Assembly: GCF_000002875.2 (NCBI RefSeq)
Contig: NC_009403.2
Span: 599,001-663,000 of the forward strand
DNA from: Leishmania infantum JPCM5
Taxonomy: Eukaryota > Euglenozoa > Kinetoplastea > Trypanosomatida > Trypanosomatidae
Length of the DNA: 64,000 nt
Direction: 5' to 3'
Within the stretch, counting starts at the first letter, position 1, and the number at the start of each line of letters is the position of its first letter. The position numbers were made by a program, and so were the translations under genes. The notes beneath the pieces are model-generated. The model ran no database searches. It saw only the letters and a list, made by a program, of their open reading frames with translations, and had not been told where the DNA came from. Shown here piece after piece: positions 52,941 through 62,442 of the stretch.

Positions 52941-53830
52941 CGAGCGGCAGTGGCGTTCGCGGAGCGTCATGTGGAGCCGACCCACCGCGAATGGCTGGAA
53001 GGGTGTGGAGCTGGGTCTCAGTGGGACGCGGGGTGGGGCTGCCGGGTGCCGCACCGACTTCGGCTTTTGCATCGCCAATTCGTTGGCCTGCTCTCTCGCG
53101 CTGTGGTGGCGGTAGCCTTGCATCATCGCTGGGGGTGCCGGGCCATATCCCCCCTCAAAGTGGAGAGTGGACCGGACCGCGCACGGGTCACTTGGCGCCG
53201 TGGTGGCGGCGCCCCGGTCCTTGATGAAGCAGCCGAGCCCCGGGGTGGCGTCCGGTGACGCTTCCGTGGCCCCGTCTGCGCTGCGCCGTGCCGGGGTGTC
53301 GTTATCGCCTGCACAGGCCAGGCATCCGCCCTTAAGCCGGTCGTGCGGGGGTGGCCCCTGCCCGGTCGGATCGTCCTTTCGCGTCCCACGCCGGGTAGTG
53401 CGAGCTGGCGCCCACTCGAATCATGCGAGAGCTGAGCGCGACGTTGCTTGGCACCTGATGGAGAGAACTTCCCGAGTCACCAGGTCGCTCTTAGGGGTGC
53501 AGCCGGAGGTGAGGTGTGTATCCGTCTAGTAGGGCCACCGCGGCAAAGCCAGAGCGCCCCTGCTGAAACATCGTTCTTTGGAGCGGGAGGGGGAGGGCGC
53601 ACACCTGTGCGCATGCCCTGTTGTGCGAGCACGGAGACGCGACAGCCGCGCTTCTTTCCTCCTGCTGCACCGGCACGCTGATAACCCACGAGGCCGAATG
53701 CCGTGGTGGCATGCCCTCCTCTCGCAGAATGCAGACTTGCATCGAGGATTCGCCAAGGAGCCAGGCCCTACCAACACCGTTCGGCGCCGTTTAGTCCAGC
53801 GCAAGGCCACGGCAGCACACAGCGCAGGCT

Positions 53831-53857
53831 CGGCCCGGGATCACGCTCAACACCACC
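53831..53857 (-). other. Decayed 2A-like motif of copy C
   Basis: The minus-strand frame reads CGGVERDPGP. Autonomous L1Tc/ingi elements carry a D-V/I-E-x-N-P-G-P 2A sequence at the protein N-terminus. Here the Asp is Gly and the Asn is Asp, so the skipping activity would be lost. It marks the start of the element's coding region. Confidence 0.55.
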
Positions 53858-54080
53858 GCAACGCAGCCAAAGCCGAGATAAAACGGGAGGCGGACGCGTA
53901 CGCGTGCTGAACCTTCGACACGATTCGCAGTGAGCTTCTCCGAACTGCTTGATGGTCGCACGTCTCTGCAGCACCGCGCTGACCCATACCTGTCCACGGA
54001 CACCAAGAGCCCGCTATTCATACCCGAGGGCAGGCTGCAGCTCTCGGTGTCCCCACGAAGAGTGGGTGCACTGCGTCCTT

Positions 54081-54709
54081 ATTCCACGCTGAGGTGACCG
54101 GCATCATGAGGAAAGAGAGGAGTTTTATGCACAGAATAGTAAGTGCAGAGAGGCTCATGTGCGCTTGGAGCTCCAACTTGCAGAGGTGGACACCGAAGCC
54201 CGAGCCTTCTCTTTTCGAGGCCTTGCTCGCTGTTAGCTGGAGGAGGTTGGGGACCTCAGCAATGGCGTTGGAGAGTTGCCCTCCGCCCTCATCCCCTCTC
54301 TCGCTTCAGTCGCTTGTTCTCGGGGCCATGCCGAGAGACACGCGGGAACGTCGTGTTTGGAATGTGATCAAGATGGTGTATGTGATGTCTTTTTTATTAC
54401 TTGTACGTTTCGTGGCGCAGTCAAGGAAAGGGGTAGCGCCCTTTTCTTGATGGCGCACAATGACTGCAGCTGTTCACCACCTACTCGCTATTCCCTGCTG
54501 TCTTGCCGGCCCCCGCCTCCACACTCATACATTGCACGCACGGAGGTGAGTCGACTTCACCACTTCGCCACCTCCCCTCCCACTCGCACCGCCGTCTCCC
54601 TTGTGTGCCCTTACAGGAGGCGTGCGACGCGTCCGCGGTCGACCTTCTTTTGTTTCTTTGCGCACGCAAGCAGAAAGACGCTTTCGCCCACGCTCACATC
54701 GCACTCGTC
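54081..54709. other. 5' spacer of the CPT-like gene
   Basis: No gene. Pyrimidine-rich DNA (54470-54530, 54560-54600) precedes the ATG at 54710; a possible acceptor AG lies at about 54617. Confidence 0.45.
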
Positions 54710-57307
54710 ATGGCAGAGGCGTTCTTGAGTCAGCGGCCGCACCCGGCGAACCAGACGAGGGACGCGGGGTCTTCTGTAATGCAGATGCGCGTTTCGTGGA
54801 CGTGCAACGGCCTGGATATCCACGTCCCACCTCTGCGGTATATTTGGCGTGGCGTGCACCGTTCCATCGTGGACAACATCGACAAAGTTTCCGCAATGGT
54901 GTACCCCATCCCCTTCTCGTGCGTGGTCGCCTGCGCTGCCGGGTCGTGCGTGTGTGTGTGGTATGTACCGCAGACGTCCTGGGTGCACACCAACCCAGCC
55001 AGCACGTGGCTGCGCTACTTCGACTCCATTGTGACACCGCTCTCGCGGTACCTCCCCCCGTCCTTTCAGGCACCCGTGCTCTGCGCAAAGGCGTGGGCCG
55101 TCACGCTCGCCGCGGCGACGGTGCTGCACCGCTTCGCCTTGCGCAGGCTGCTGCAGTACAAGGGATGGATGCTGGAGAGAAACCCCCAAAAGCCGTCGTG
55201 GCGCACGCGCGTGTGGTCGCTGGTCATGCGCGCCTTTTTCACTCGCCCGTCCATCCCAAAGACAAGAGTGTACGGGAGCTGCCTTCCCAGCGTACCGCTG
55301 CCCTCGCTGCAGCAGACGGTGAGCAGCTACCTCTCCAGCATGCGTTCCCTTTACCATCAAAAGGACAGCGACGTAAACGAGTGGCTGGAGCTGCGCCGGT
55401 CCGCTGAGTCCTTCCTGCTCAACGAAGGTCCATCACTGCAGATGTACCTGCGACTGCAGAATGTGATGGGCCACAGCTACGTCCCTGAGTTGTGGACCCG
55501 AAACGTCTTCCTTGCCGCGCGCGACTCGCTGTGTCTGCACTCGAACTTTTACACCGTTCCTTTTGCGACGCACCTGCCCACCCCTCTCCCCGAGGCGCGC
55601 GCAGCGGTGCTTATTTACCTAATGACGCGGCTCAAGGGTCACATTGAGCGCCGTACATTGTGCCCCAACTTCATTGGACCTCGTGATTGTGTGCCCCTGT
55701 CCATGGACCAGTACTCGATGGCGTTTAACACAACTCGCATTCCCGGACGTGAGGTAGACGTCCTCGAGCATCGTGGAGAGCGGGAGAACAGCTACCTCGT
55801 CATTCTACACCGTGGCCGCATTTATCAAATGCCAGTCATTGACCCACAGACGGGGCGCCAGCTCACCCCGCATCAGCTGGAGGTGGTGCTGCACCAGCTG
55901 CTCTTGGAGGTGGAGGAGGAGGTGAGCACCGGCCGCGACGAGTCTGAGGAGGACGACGCGGAGGACACGCTGGAGACGCTCGGGAAGAAGCGCTCATACC
56001 GCGTAGTGGAGGCGCTGCTGCCTGCCCTGACCACCGCATCCCGTGCGCAGTGGGCCGACGTGCGTACTAGCTATCTGCTTCACGACTCCAACAACAACGG
56101 CCCCTTGCGCATAATCGAGAAGGCGTTATTCGTGGTCAGCTTCGATGAGCGATGTGGGATGGCAGTGCCTTCAAAGGCGAGCTCGGCCGTGGACGAGGTG
56201 AAGCGCCTCTCCATGGACTGCGCTCACTATCTCTGCGGCAACGGCTCCAACCTGTGGTGTGACAAGAGCTTCAATCTCGTCGTCCGCTCTGACGGGCATG
56301 TTGGCCTGCACGTGGAGCACTCGTGGAGCGACATGTCCACGTTTCTCGGGTTCTTCGAGCACGTGTCTGCGCAGGAGGAGTCTGCCGATCTCTGGTACGA
56401 CACGGAAAGCGGACACGCAAAGAAGCTGCCCGAGGACAAGCGTCGTGCCAAGCCGTTCCGTGCCCCCAACATCGACAACCCGCTGTGCCCGAAGCGGCTG
56501 CGCTTCACCATCCACAAAAAGCTGGCTGCTGCTATTCGCCGGGCGCACACAGAGTTCCTCCTCAACACCAGCTCGCAGGTGGACCTCCACGTCGTGCGGT
56601 ACAGCGAGTACGGCCGTGAAGTCCCCAAGAGCATGGGATGCAGTCCCGACGCGTGGGTCCAAATGGCTATTCAGCTCGCCCATTACATTGATCAGGGAGG
56701 GCACTTCAGCCTCGTGTACGAGTCTGTGCCGCAGCGCATGTTTGCGAAGGGTAGGACGGAGGCGGTGCGCAGTGTTACTGACGTGAGTAGCACCTTCGTG
56801 AAGGCGATGGCCTCCACTGGAGGTGAGGATGAGGCTATGTCTGCAGAGGAGAAGCGAGCACTGTTGATCGACGCCTGCGCCAATCACCAGCGCGCCGTGC
56901 AGGAGGCTGTGGCGGGAGGTGGGGTGGACAGGCATCTCTTCGCGCTGTTCATGGCGAGCGCTAGCCAGGAGACACCTTCCGACTTCCTTACCGCCGCCCT
57001 TCGCAAGACGAAGTGGAAAGTGAGCAGCGCTCAGGCCCATCAACGCAACCTGCTCGATCGACTCCACCCCGCAGGTGGCGGCAGCTGTTATCACGAGACG
57101 CCTGGGTTTGGCTTTGGCCCTGTATCCCCCGATGGCTACGGTATCTCCTACTGTTTCTGTGCCAACGAGGTGCTCTACGTCACTATCACATCCTACAAGA
57201 ACTGCGACGCCACGTCGTCGCGCACCCTCGGCAACCACATGACGAGGGCTCTCGACATGCTGGGCGCGCTCAGCGCGTCTGGTCGCGACGACTCAGCACC
57301 GCGCTGA
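54710..57307 (+). CDS. Carnitine O-palmitoyltransferase-like (CPT1 type) acyltransferase
   Basis: An 865-residue choline/carnitine acyltransferase. The ATG at 54710 is used; the frame upstream to 54503 is low complexity. Two hydrophobic segments at about 66-86 and 122-140 give the membrane hairpin of CPT1, with the catalytic part behind it. Motifs: PLSMDQYSMAFNTTRIPG, catalytic His537 in VGLHVEHSWSDM, the MGCSPDAWVQMAIQLA and GHFSLVYESV blocks, and a C-terminal GFGFGPVSPDGYGISYC loop. A Glu/Asp-rich insert is at about 400-425. The enzyme should transfer long-chain acyl groups between CoA and carnitine at the outer mitochondrial membrane, the entry step to fatty acid oxidation. It could also serve another acyl acceptor; specificity is not testable here. 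Confidence 0.9.
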   Translation: MAEAFLSQRPHPANQTRDAGSSVMQMRVSWTCNGLDIHVPPLRYIWRGVHRSIVDNIDKVSAMVYPIPFSCVVACAAGSCVCVWYVPQTSWVHTNPASTWLRYFDSIVTPLSRYLPPSFQAPVLCAKAWAVTLAAATVLHRFALRRLLQYKGWMLERNPQKPSWRTRVWSLVMRAFFTRPSIPKTRVYGSCLPSVPLPSLQQTVSSYLSSMRSLYHQKDSDVNEWLELRRSAESFLLNEGPSLQMYLRLQNVMGHSYVPELWTRNVFLAARDSLCLHSNFYTVPFATHLPTPLPEARAAVLIYLMTRLKGHIERRTLCPNFIGPRDCVPLSMDQYSMAFNTTRIPGREVDVLEHRGERENSYLVILHRGRIYQMPVIDPQTGRQLTPHQLEVVLHQLLLEVEEEVSTGRDESEEDDAEDTLETLGKKRSYRVVEALLPALTTASRAQWADVRTSYLLHDSNNNGPLRIIEKALFVVSFDERCGMAVPSKASSAVDEVKRLSMDCAHYLCGNGSNLWCDKSFNLVVRSDGHVGLHVEHSWSDMSTFLGFFEHVSAQEESADLWYDTESGHAKKLPEDKRRAKPFRAPNIDNPLCPKRLRFTIHKKLAAAIRRAHTEFLLNTSSQVDLHVVRYSEYGREVPKSMGCSPDAWVQMAIQLAHYIDQGGHFSLVYESVPQRMFAKGRTEAVRSVTDVSSTFVKAMASTGGEDEAMSAEEKRALLIDACANHQRAVQEAVAGGGVDRHLFALFMASASQETPSDFLTAALRKTKWKVSSAQAHQRNLLDRLHPAGGGSCYHETPGFGFGPVSPDGYGISYCFCANEVLYVTITSYKNCDATSSRTLGNHMTRALDMLGALSASGRDDSAPR

Positions 57308-58273
57308 GAAAGGGAGAGTGAGTGCTGCAGCAGCTCGCGGCGACGTCCGACTTTCGAGGCTTCATTTCTCGTGTCGATAAGTACGTATGCGGTGTGCGGC
57401 CGATAGGGAGGCAGGGAGGTGGCGTGGCACGCCTTGTCTTCTCCTCTTGCTTCATGCTCTGTTTGGTGTCCGTCGTCCTTGGCCTGGTGCCCTACATTCG
57501 CCCCGTTAGTGTTCTTTGCCTCGTTGTCTTCGTTAGGCGAACAGCAATGGGACATCTGAGAAAACGAATGTGATCGATGCAGCGCTTGTCTTCGAGGCGC
57601 AGACGGGATGTGTGTCTGTCTGTATGTGGAGGGGAACGGCGAGTGAGAGGCACAACCATACGGAGATTGAGAGAACTCTCTGTCTTTCTCGTGTGCCCAC
57701 TCCGTGGGGCTGTGCCCTCACCTCTTCTTGACACTGCACACTCTCACTCATTCAGAGGGACAAAGGCGAGCTGCGCCGATGACCTTCTTTGTGTTGTTCG
57801 CTTTTCGACTGAGGGAGCGTACAGGCGACAGACATGCATGTATGGACGTATATATATATATATATATATGCAAGCGAAATGCGAAAAGAAAAGGACACCC
57901 CCAGTAGCTTCTTCTTCCCCCCCCCCCAATCTCTCACACACACGCACACACGTCTGTACCCACGTGCAGGATGACCACCGCCACAACAAACGCTTACTTT
58001 GCTCAAGGTGCGCAATCTTCGAATACGCACCCGCACTCAAGTACACAAACTCGCACGCGCTAGAAAAGTGCGAGGCGGATCCAACTCTCCGCTATACCGC
58101 ATCCAGCGGAACTGAATAGCAACATCCGTTCTCTAAAGCGTGGCCGATTCTCAACCCCTACCCAGGCGACAGGAGTGCCGTTTACGCGTTTTCTGCATCG
58201 TCTCTGAAGCCACTACACACGGAGCCGGAAGGGGGTCAGGGCACTGACTTCTAGTGCACGCGACACGCGATCA
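57308..58273. other. Spacer between CPT-like and WDR92 genes
   Basis: No gene supported. A (TA)n microsatellite lies at 57849-57869 and a C run at about 57919-57928 next to a (CA)-rich stretch. Confidence 0.5.
57849..57869. repeat. (TA)n microsatellite
   Basis: A perfect dinucleotide run of 21 bases in the spacer between the CPT-like gene and WDR92. Confidence 0.95.
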
Positions 58274-59467
58274 ATGCTCGACTCAGGCTCCTCCAGCGCC
58301 GAAGGCGGCGCGAAGCGGTTCAGCCGCCAGCAGATCATTCAGCACGTCAAAAAAAGCTTGCTCTACACGGCGTTCGACGTCAGGTGGGTGCCGCAGACGG
58401 CGTCCTTCGCGGTGGTCGGACAGTACCCAAACAACCACGGTGCGCTCTCCGTTTATCAGCTGCACCACGGCGATGTGCAGCCGACGGTCGAGGTGCGGCT
58501 TCCTCATCCGCTGAAATGCTGCACGTTTGGGCATAACGTATCTTTTAGCAGCAGTGGAGGGAACACCAGCAACATCACTGCCGCCAGTGCGACGATGAAT
58601 CAGATCGCGACTGGCGACTTTGCCGGCAGCTTGCAGATTTTCGACCTGAGCCGCCTCGGCTCGACCCCCTCAAGAGCGCCCAACGCACTGAGCGACGTGA
58701 CAGCGGCTTCTGTGCTTCACATACCCCATGCACACGAGAGCATCATCAACGCCATCGACGGCGCGCGTTACTCGGGGCCGCCGGAGGTGGCGACAGGGAG
58801 CCGCGACGGCTCCGTCAAGGTGTGGGACACTCGCCAGTCTAACAAGCCGGTTGTGTCGCTCAACCCTGTCGACCCTGCTCGCGCCCGCGACTGTTGGACA
58901 GTACGACTCGGAAACAGCTTCGACCCGGACGAGCGTGTGGTCGCTGCGGGCTACGACAACGGTGACGTCAAAATATTCGACCTTCGCACGCAGAAGATGC
59001 TGCACGAGATGCACGTGAACAACGGCGTGTGCGATTTGGAGTTTGATCGGCCCGACATTCCCATGAACAAGCTCCTCGTATCGTCTCTGGAGGGTCGCGT
59101 GCGGTGCTACGACATGCGCACCTTGCATCCCAAGCTCGGCTACGCGTACGTGGAGGAGCGCGTATCCGAGGGGACGGTGTGGTGCTCTCGCGCGCTGCCA
59201 CAGAACCGAGAGATCTTCTTGAGCGGTGGCGGTGGCGAGCTGACGCTGTGTCTCTACAAGTACCCGCCAGAGCGCACTCTGAAAGACGGGGATGGGCTTC
59301 AGCGCGGCGTGGCGGGCGCAGTGGAGCAGCTGAACAAGGCGAAGATCGGCGATCAGCCTATCAACGCGATGGACTGGAATCGCTCAAAGGAGGGTCTCGC
59401 TGTGTGCGCCTCTTTCGACCAGAGCATTCGGGTCATGCTGGTCACTAAGCTCAGTCTACTTTCGTAG
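58274..59467 (+). CDS. WDR92: WD40 protein WDR92 (Monad / DNAAF10)
   Basis: A 397-residue beta-propeller of WD40 repeats: GDFAGSLQIFDLSRL (about 115-130), ATGSRDGSVKVWDTRQ (about 173-190), AAGYDNGDVKIFDLRTQ (about 220-236), VSSLEGRVRCYDMRTLHP (about 260-277) and CASFDQSIRVMLV at the end. The HAHESIINAIDG and NPVDPARARDCWTV blocks between blades are characteristic of WDR92. This protein works with the R2TP chaperone complex and is required for axonemal dynein assembly in flagellates. The N-terminus (about 20-80) forms the first blade. The start is the first ATG after a non-coding leader. Its pathway partner, a PIH1-domain protein, is encoded at 25320. Confidence 0.9.
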   Translation: MLDSGSSSAEGGAKRFSRQQIIQHVKKSLLYTAFDVRWVPQTASFAVVGQYPNNHGALSVYQLHHGDVQPTVEVRLPHPLKCCTFGHNVSFSSSGGNTSNITAASATMNQIATGDFAGSLQIFDLSRLGSTPSRAPNALSDVTAASVLHIPHAHESIINAIDGARYSGPPEVATGSRDGSVKVWDTRQSNKPVVSLNPVDPARARDCWTVRLGNSFDPDERVVAAGYDNGDVKIFDLRTQKMLHEMHVNNGVCDLEFDRPDIPMNKLLVSSLEGRVRCYDMRTLHPKLGYAYVEERVSEGTVWCSRALPQNREIFLSGGGGELTLCLYKYPPERTLKDGDGLQRGVAGAVEQLNKAKIGDQPINAMDWNRSKEGLAVCASFDQSIRVMLVTKLSLLS

Positions 59468-60897
59468 CGACAGGGCGAGTAGGGGGTGGGGAGGGACGGG
59501 CGGAAAGACTTCGCACCACCAGAATGCGCACACGCCTGCATAGGCGCGCTGCGCGCTCTTTTCCTGACTTGTTCCTCATCGACAAGGGCCTACAAACTGC
59601 TTATGTGTTGTGCGACTGCGGCCTTGTTTGCCCCCCTACCTCCCTCACCACTGACATATCTGTCTCCGTTTGCATGCTTCGCGATGGCGCCCACTCATGG
59701 TGGTTACACGACCCCCCTTTTCTTCCTCTCGTCTCTCATCGTTGTGCATCACTTGTCTCATCTGCGTCGGTGCGTGCGGTTGCAGCGTGCGCGGCGGCGG
59801 ATCGAAGGCAACGTGAACACGTGGGCGCCCACTGTGCAATCAGACACACACGCACACACACACATCCGTCCATAGTGGGATGCTGTTGTTGCTCGCCGTC
59901 ATGTGCCTGTGCCGTTTGAGGAGTTCTTGTTTATAGAGGGCGGCTGCTGGGTCGGTGGTGCCTTTCTCGTGCCTGTGTGCGCGCGTATGAGCGATGACTG
60001 CAGTGGGCTGTGTGCATGCCGCTCCCCGTCCTCTCCCGTCTTCACTGCTCCTTTGCTTGCCTGTGGCTTCGCCTCCCCCGTGCGTGTGTCGTGCACAACA
60101 CCGCAGACGGGAGCCGACCGTGCCCAATGTTGTACATTGTGCACTTATACCGAACCACCGAGCAGCAGCGGCGGCAGTGGAAAGGAATACAAACGAACAC
60201 TCATGCGCACACCAACGGAAAGAGTACCCGACAAGTACAACATCGCTGGCATCCGCGTAGACGTGAAGCAGAGGAGAAGGCCAAGCCGGGGGTGGAGGCG
60301 AGCCTCACACCATGTGCAGGCCTACGCGAATTTGACCTTTTTGTTTCATGGAAGCAACGAAGGAAAAAGCGACGCCACTCTGCGTGCGGCTGTGGGCCGA
60401 TGTATGATTTTCGTCTCTTTGTATGTCCCTCACCATGCCACGTCCCGACTTCCCTGCATCTTGTGGCGCTGTGCGGGGGGGGGGCTACACGATATCGCCT
60501 CCGGCGACTGTCGTCTGTGCACGCATGCAGGCACTTTCGACGCCGAGGCAGTGGCGGTGAACTATTCTCACGCTTGGACGCCCCATTCTTGTCTCTGCCG
60601 CGCGCTCTACGCTGATGCGGACGCTCACACGCGCGTCCACGTTCGCAGCCCACTGCTCTCCGTCTTCTCTCTGTTCATTTGTCTGCTTGAGTCGTGCATT
60701 TCTCTTCAGCGTGGCGGCGACATACTGCGCGTCCCTCTCTTGACCTCCCTCTCAGTCTTTCGTTTTATATACCGTCTTCCTCTCCCGACTCTCTCGTTCT
60801 CCGGGCCTTCCCGCTGTAGCGCAGCCCTTCAAGGCACATTCGCCCTTCGTGCACCTGCTTCACTTGCGTGTGCGTGCGTGTGTGTGACATGGACGCA
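59468..60897. other. Spacer before IMPDH
   Basis: About 1.4 kb without a supported gene. (CA)n near 59846-59866, a G run at about 60475-60483, and pyrimidine-rich DNA at about 60655-60800 before the IMPDH start. The 359-codon frame that enters IMPDH from 59903 is low complexity upstream of the ATG and not coding. Confidence 0.5.
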
Positions 60898-62442
60898 ATG
60901 GCGACCAACAACGCGAACTACCGCATCAAGACCATCAAGGATGGCTGCACCGCCGAGGAGTTGTTCCGGGGCGATGGACTGACGTACAACGACTTTATTA
61001 TTCTGCCAGGCTTCATCGACTTTGGCGCTGCCGATGTGAACATCTCCGGCCAGTTCACGAAGCGCATCCGCCTCCACATCCCGATCGTGTCGTCGCCGAT
61101 GGACACCATTACGGAGAACGAGATGGCGAAGACAATGGCACTTATGGGCGGCGTCGGTGTGCTGCACAACAACTGCACGGTGGAGCGGCAAGTGGAGATG
61201 GTGAAGTCGGTGAAGGCGTACCGCAACGGATTCATCTCCAAGCCCAAGTCGGTGCCTCCGAACACTCCCATCAGCAACATCATCCGTATCAAGGAGGAAA
61301 AGGGCATCAGCGGCATTCTTGTGACGGAGAACGGCGACCCGCACGGCAAGCTGCTTGGCATCGTGTGCACGAAGGATATAGACTACGTAAAGAACAAGGA
61401 CACGCCGGTATCGGCGGTTATGACGCGACGTGAGAAGATGACGGTGGAGCGTGCACCGATTCAGCTGGAAGAGGCAATGGACGTGCTGAACCGCAGCCGC
61501 TACGGCTACCTGCCTATCGTGAACGAGAACGACGAGGTTGTCAATCTCTGCTCCCGTCGCGATGCTGTCCGCGCGCGTGACTACCCGCACAGCACACTGG
61601 ACAAGAGCGGTCGACTCATCTGCGCTGCCGCAACCTCAACGCGCCCGGAGGACAAGCGGCGAGTGGCAGCTCTGGCGGATGTCGGCGTTGATGTTCTGGT
61701 TCTGGACAGTTCTCAGGGCAACACGATCTACCAGATCGCCTTCATCAAGTGGGTCAAGTCGACCTATCCGCACCTCGAGGTGGTGGCGGGAAATGTGGTG
61801 ACGCAAGATCAGGCCAAGAACCTCATCGATGCCGGCGCGGACGGTATTCGCATCGGCATGGGCAGCGGCAGCATCTGCATCACGCAGGAGGTTCTAGCTT
61901 GCGGTCGTCCTCAGGGTACGGCGGTGTACAAGGTGGCACAGTACTGCGCGTCCCGCGGCGTTCCGTGCACTGCTGACGGCGGCCTTCGCCAGGTCGGCGA
62001 CATCTGCAAGGCGCTTGCCATCGGTGCCAACTGCGCGATGCTCGGCGGCATGTTGAGTGGCACAACTGAGACGCCTGGCGAGTACTTCTTCAAGGGCGGC
62101 GTGCGCCTGAAGGTGTACCGCGGCATGGGGAGCCTGGAGGCGATGAGCCAGGGCAAGGAATCCGGCAAGCGCTACCTCTCCGAGAACGAGGCGGTACAGG
62201 TTGCACAGGGCGTGTCTGGCAACGTCGTGGACAAGGGCTCTGCCGCGAAGCTCATTGCCTACGTCTCGAAAGGGCTCCAGCAGTCGGCGCAGGACATCGG
62301 CGAGATCAGCTTCGACGCGATTCGCGAGAAGATGTACGCCGGCCAGGTGCTTTTCAGTCGCCGCTCCCCCACGGCCCAGGGCGAGGGGGGCGTGCACTCG
62401 CTTCACAGCTACGAGAAGAAGTTGTTTGCAGCCAAGATGTAG
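60898..62442 (+). CDS. IMPDH: Inosine-5'-monophosphate dehydrogenase
   Basis: A 514-residue enzyme that oxidises IMP to XMP with NAD, the committed step to guanine nucleotides. The start MATNNANYRIK gives the usual Leishmania length; an ATG three codons upstream (60889) is also in frame. The catalytic barrel is interrupted by a tandem CBS (Bateman) domain at about 105-225. Active-site features: Asp270 in VLDSSQGN, GMGSGSICITQ with nucleophile Cys327, the CTADGGLRQ phosphate loop, and a flap with YRGMGSLEAM. The C-terminus AKM is a peroxisomal type-1 targeting signal variant, so it should be glycosomal, as other purine salvage enzymes of Leishmania are. It is complete and apparently functional. 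Confidence 0.97.
   Translation: MATNNANYRIKTIKDGCTAEELFRGDGLTYNDFIILPGFIDFGAADVNISGQFTKRIRLHIPIVSSPMDTITENEMAKTMALMGGVGVLHNNCTVERQVEMVKSVKAYRNGFISKPKSVPPNTPISNIIRIKEEKGISGILVTENGDPHGKLLGIVCTKDIDYVKNKDTPVSAVMTRREKMTVERAPIQLEEAMDVLNRSRYGYLPIVNENDEVVNLCSRRDAVRARDYPHSTLDKSGRLICAAATSTRPEDKRRVAALADVGVDVLVLDSSQGNTIYQIAFIKWVKSTYPHLEVVAGNVVTQDQAKNLIDAGADGIRIGMGSGSICITQEVLACGRPQGTAVYKVAQYCASRGVPCTADGGLRQVGDICKALAIGANCAMLGGMLSGTTETPGEYFFKGGVRLKVYRGMGSLEAMSQGKESGKRYLSENEAVQVAQGVSGNVVDKGSAAKLIAYVSKGLQQSAQDIGEISFDAIREKMYAGQVLFSRRSPTAQGEGGVHSLHSYEKKLFAAKM

Larger units (their letters stand above)
50593..54080 (-). mobile_element. Ingi/L1Tc-type (DIRE-like) element copy C, longest, antisense
   Basis: Reading on the minus strand, it begins somewhere near 54080 (not sharply defined) and ends at 50593 with tagaatggacacgctg plus seven A. 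In order: a decayed 2A-like motif at about 53831-53857, a region that would be the AP endonuclease (only weak traces), reverse transcriptase pieces at 52405-52935, and the region shared with copies A and B. The frame changes at least twice inside the RT part. It belongs to the ingi/L1Tc clade and is dead, which fits the DIRE class known in Leishmania. It lies opposite to the transcription of all genes in the window, between FKBP and CPT-like genes. Confidence 0.8.

Noticed and set aside
60889..60897. Alternative IMPDH start three codons upstream
   Set aside because: The second ATG gives the 514-residue protein expected for Leishmania; the first cannot be excluded but adds only Met-Asp-Ala.
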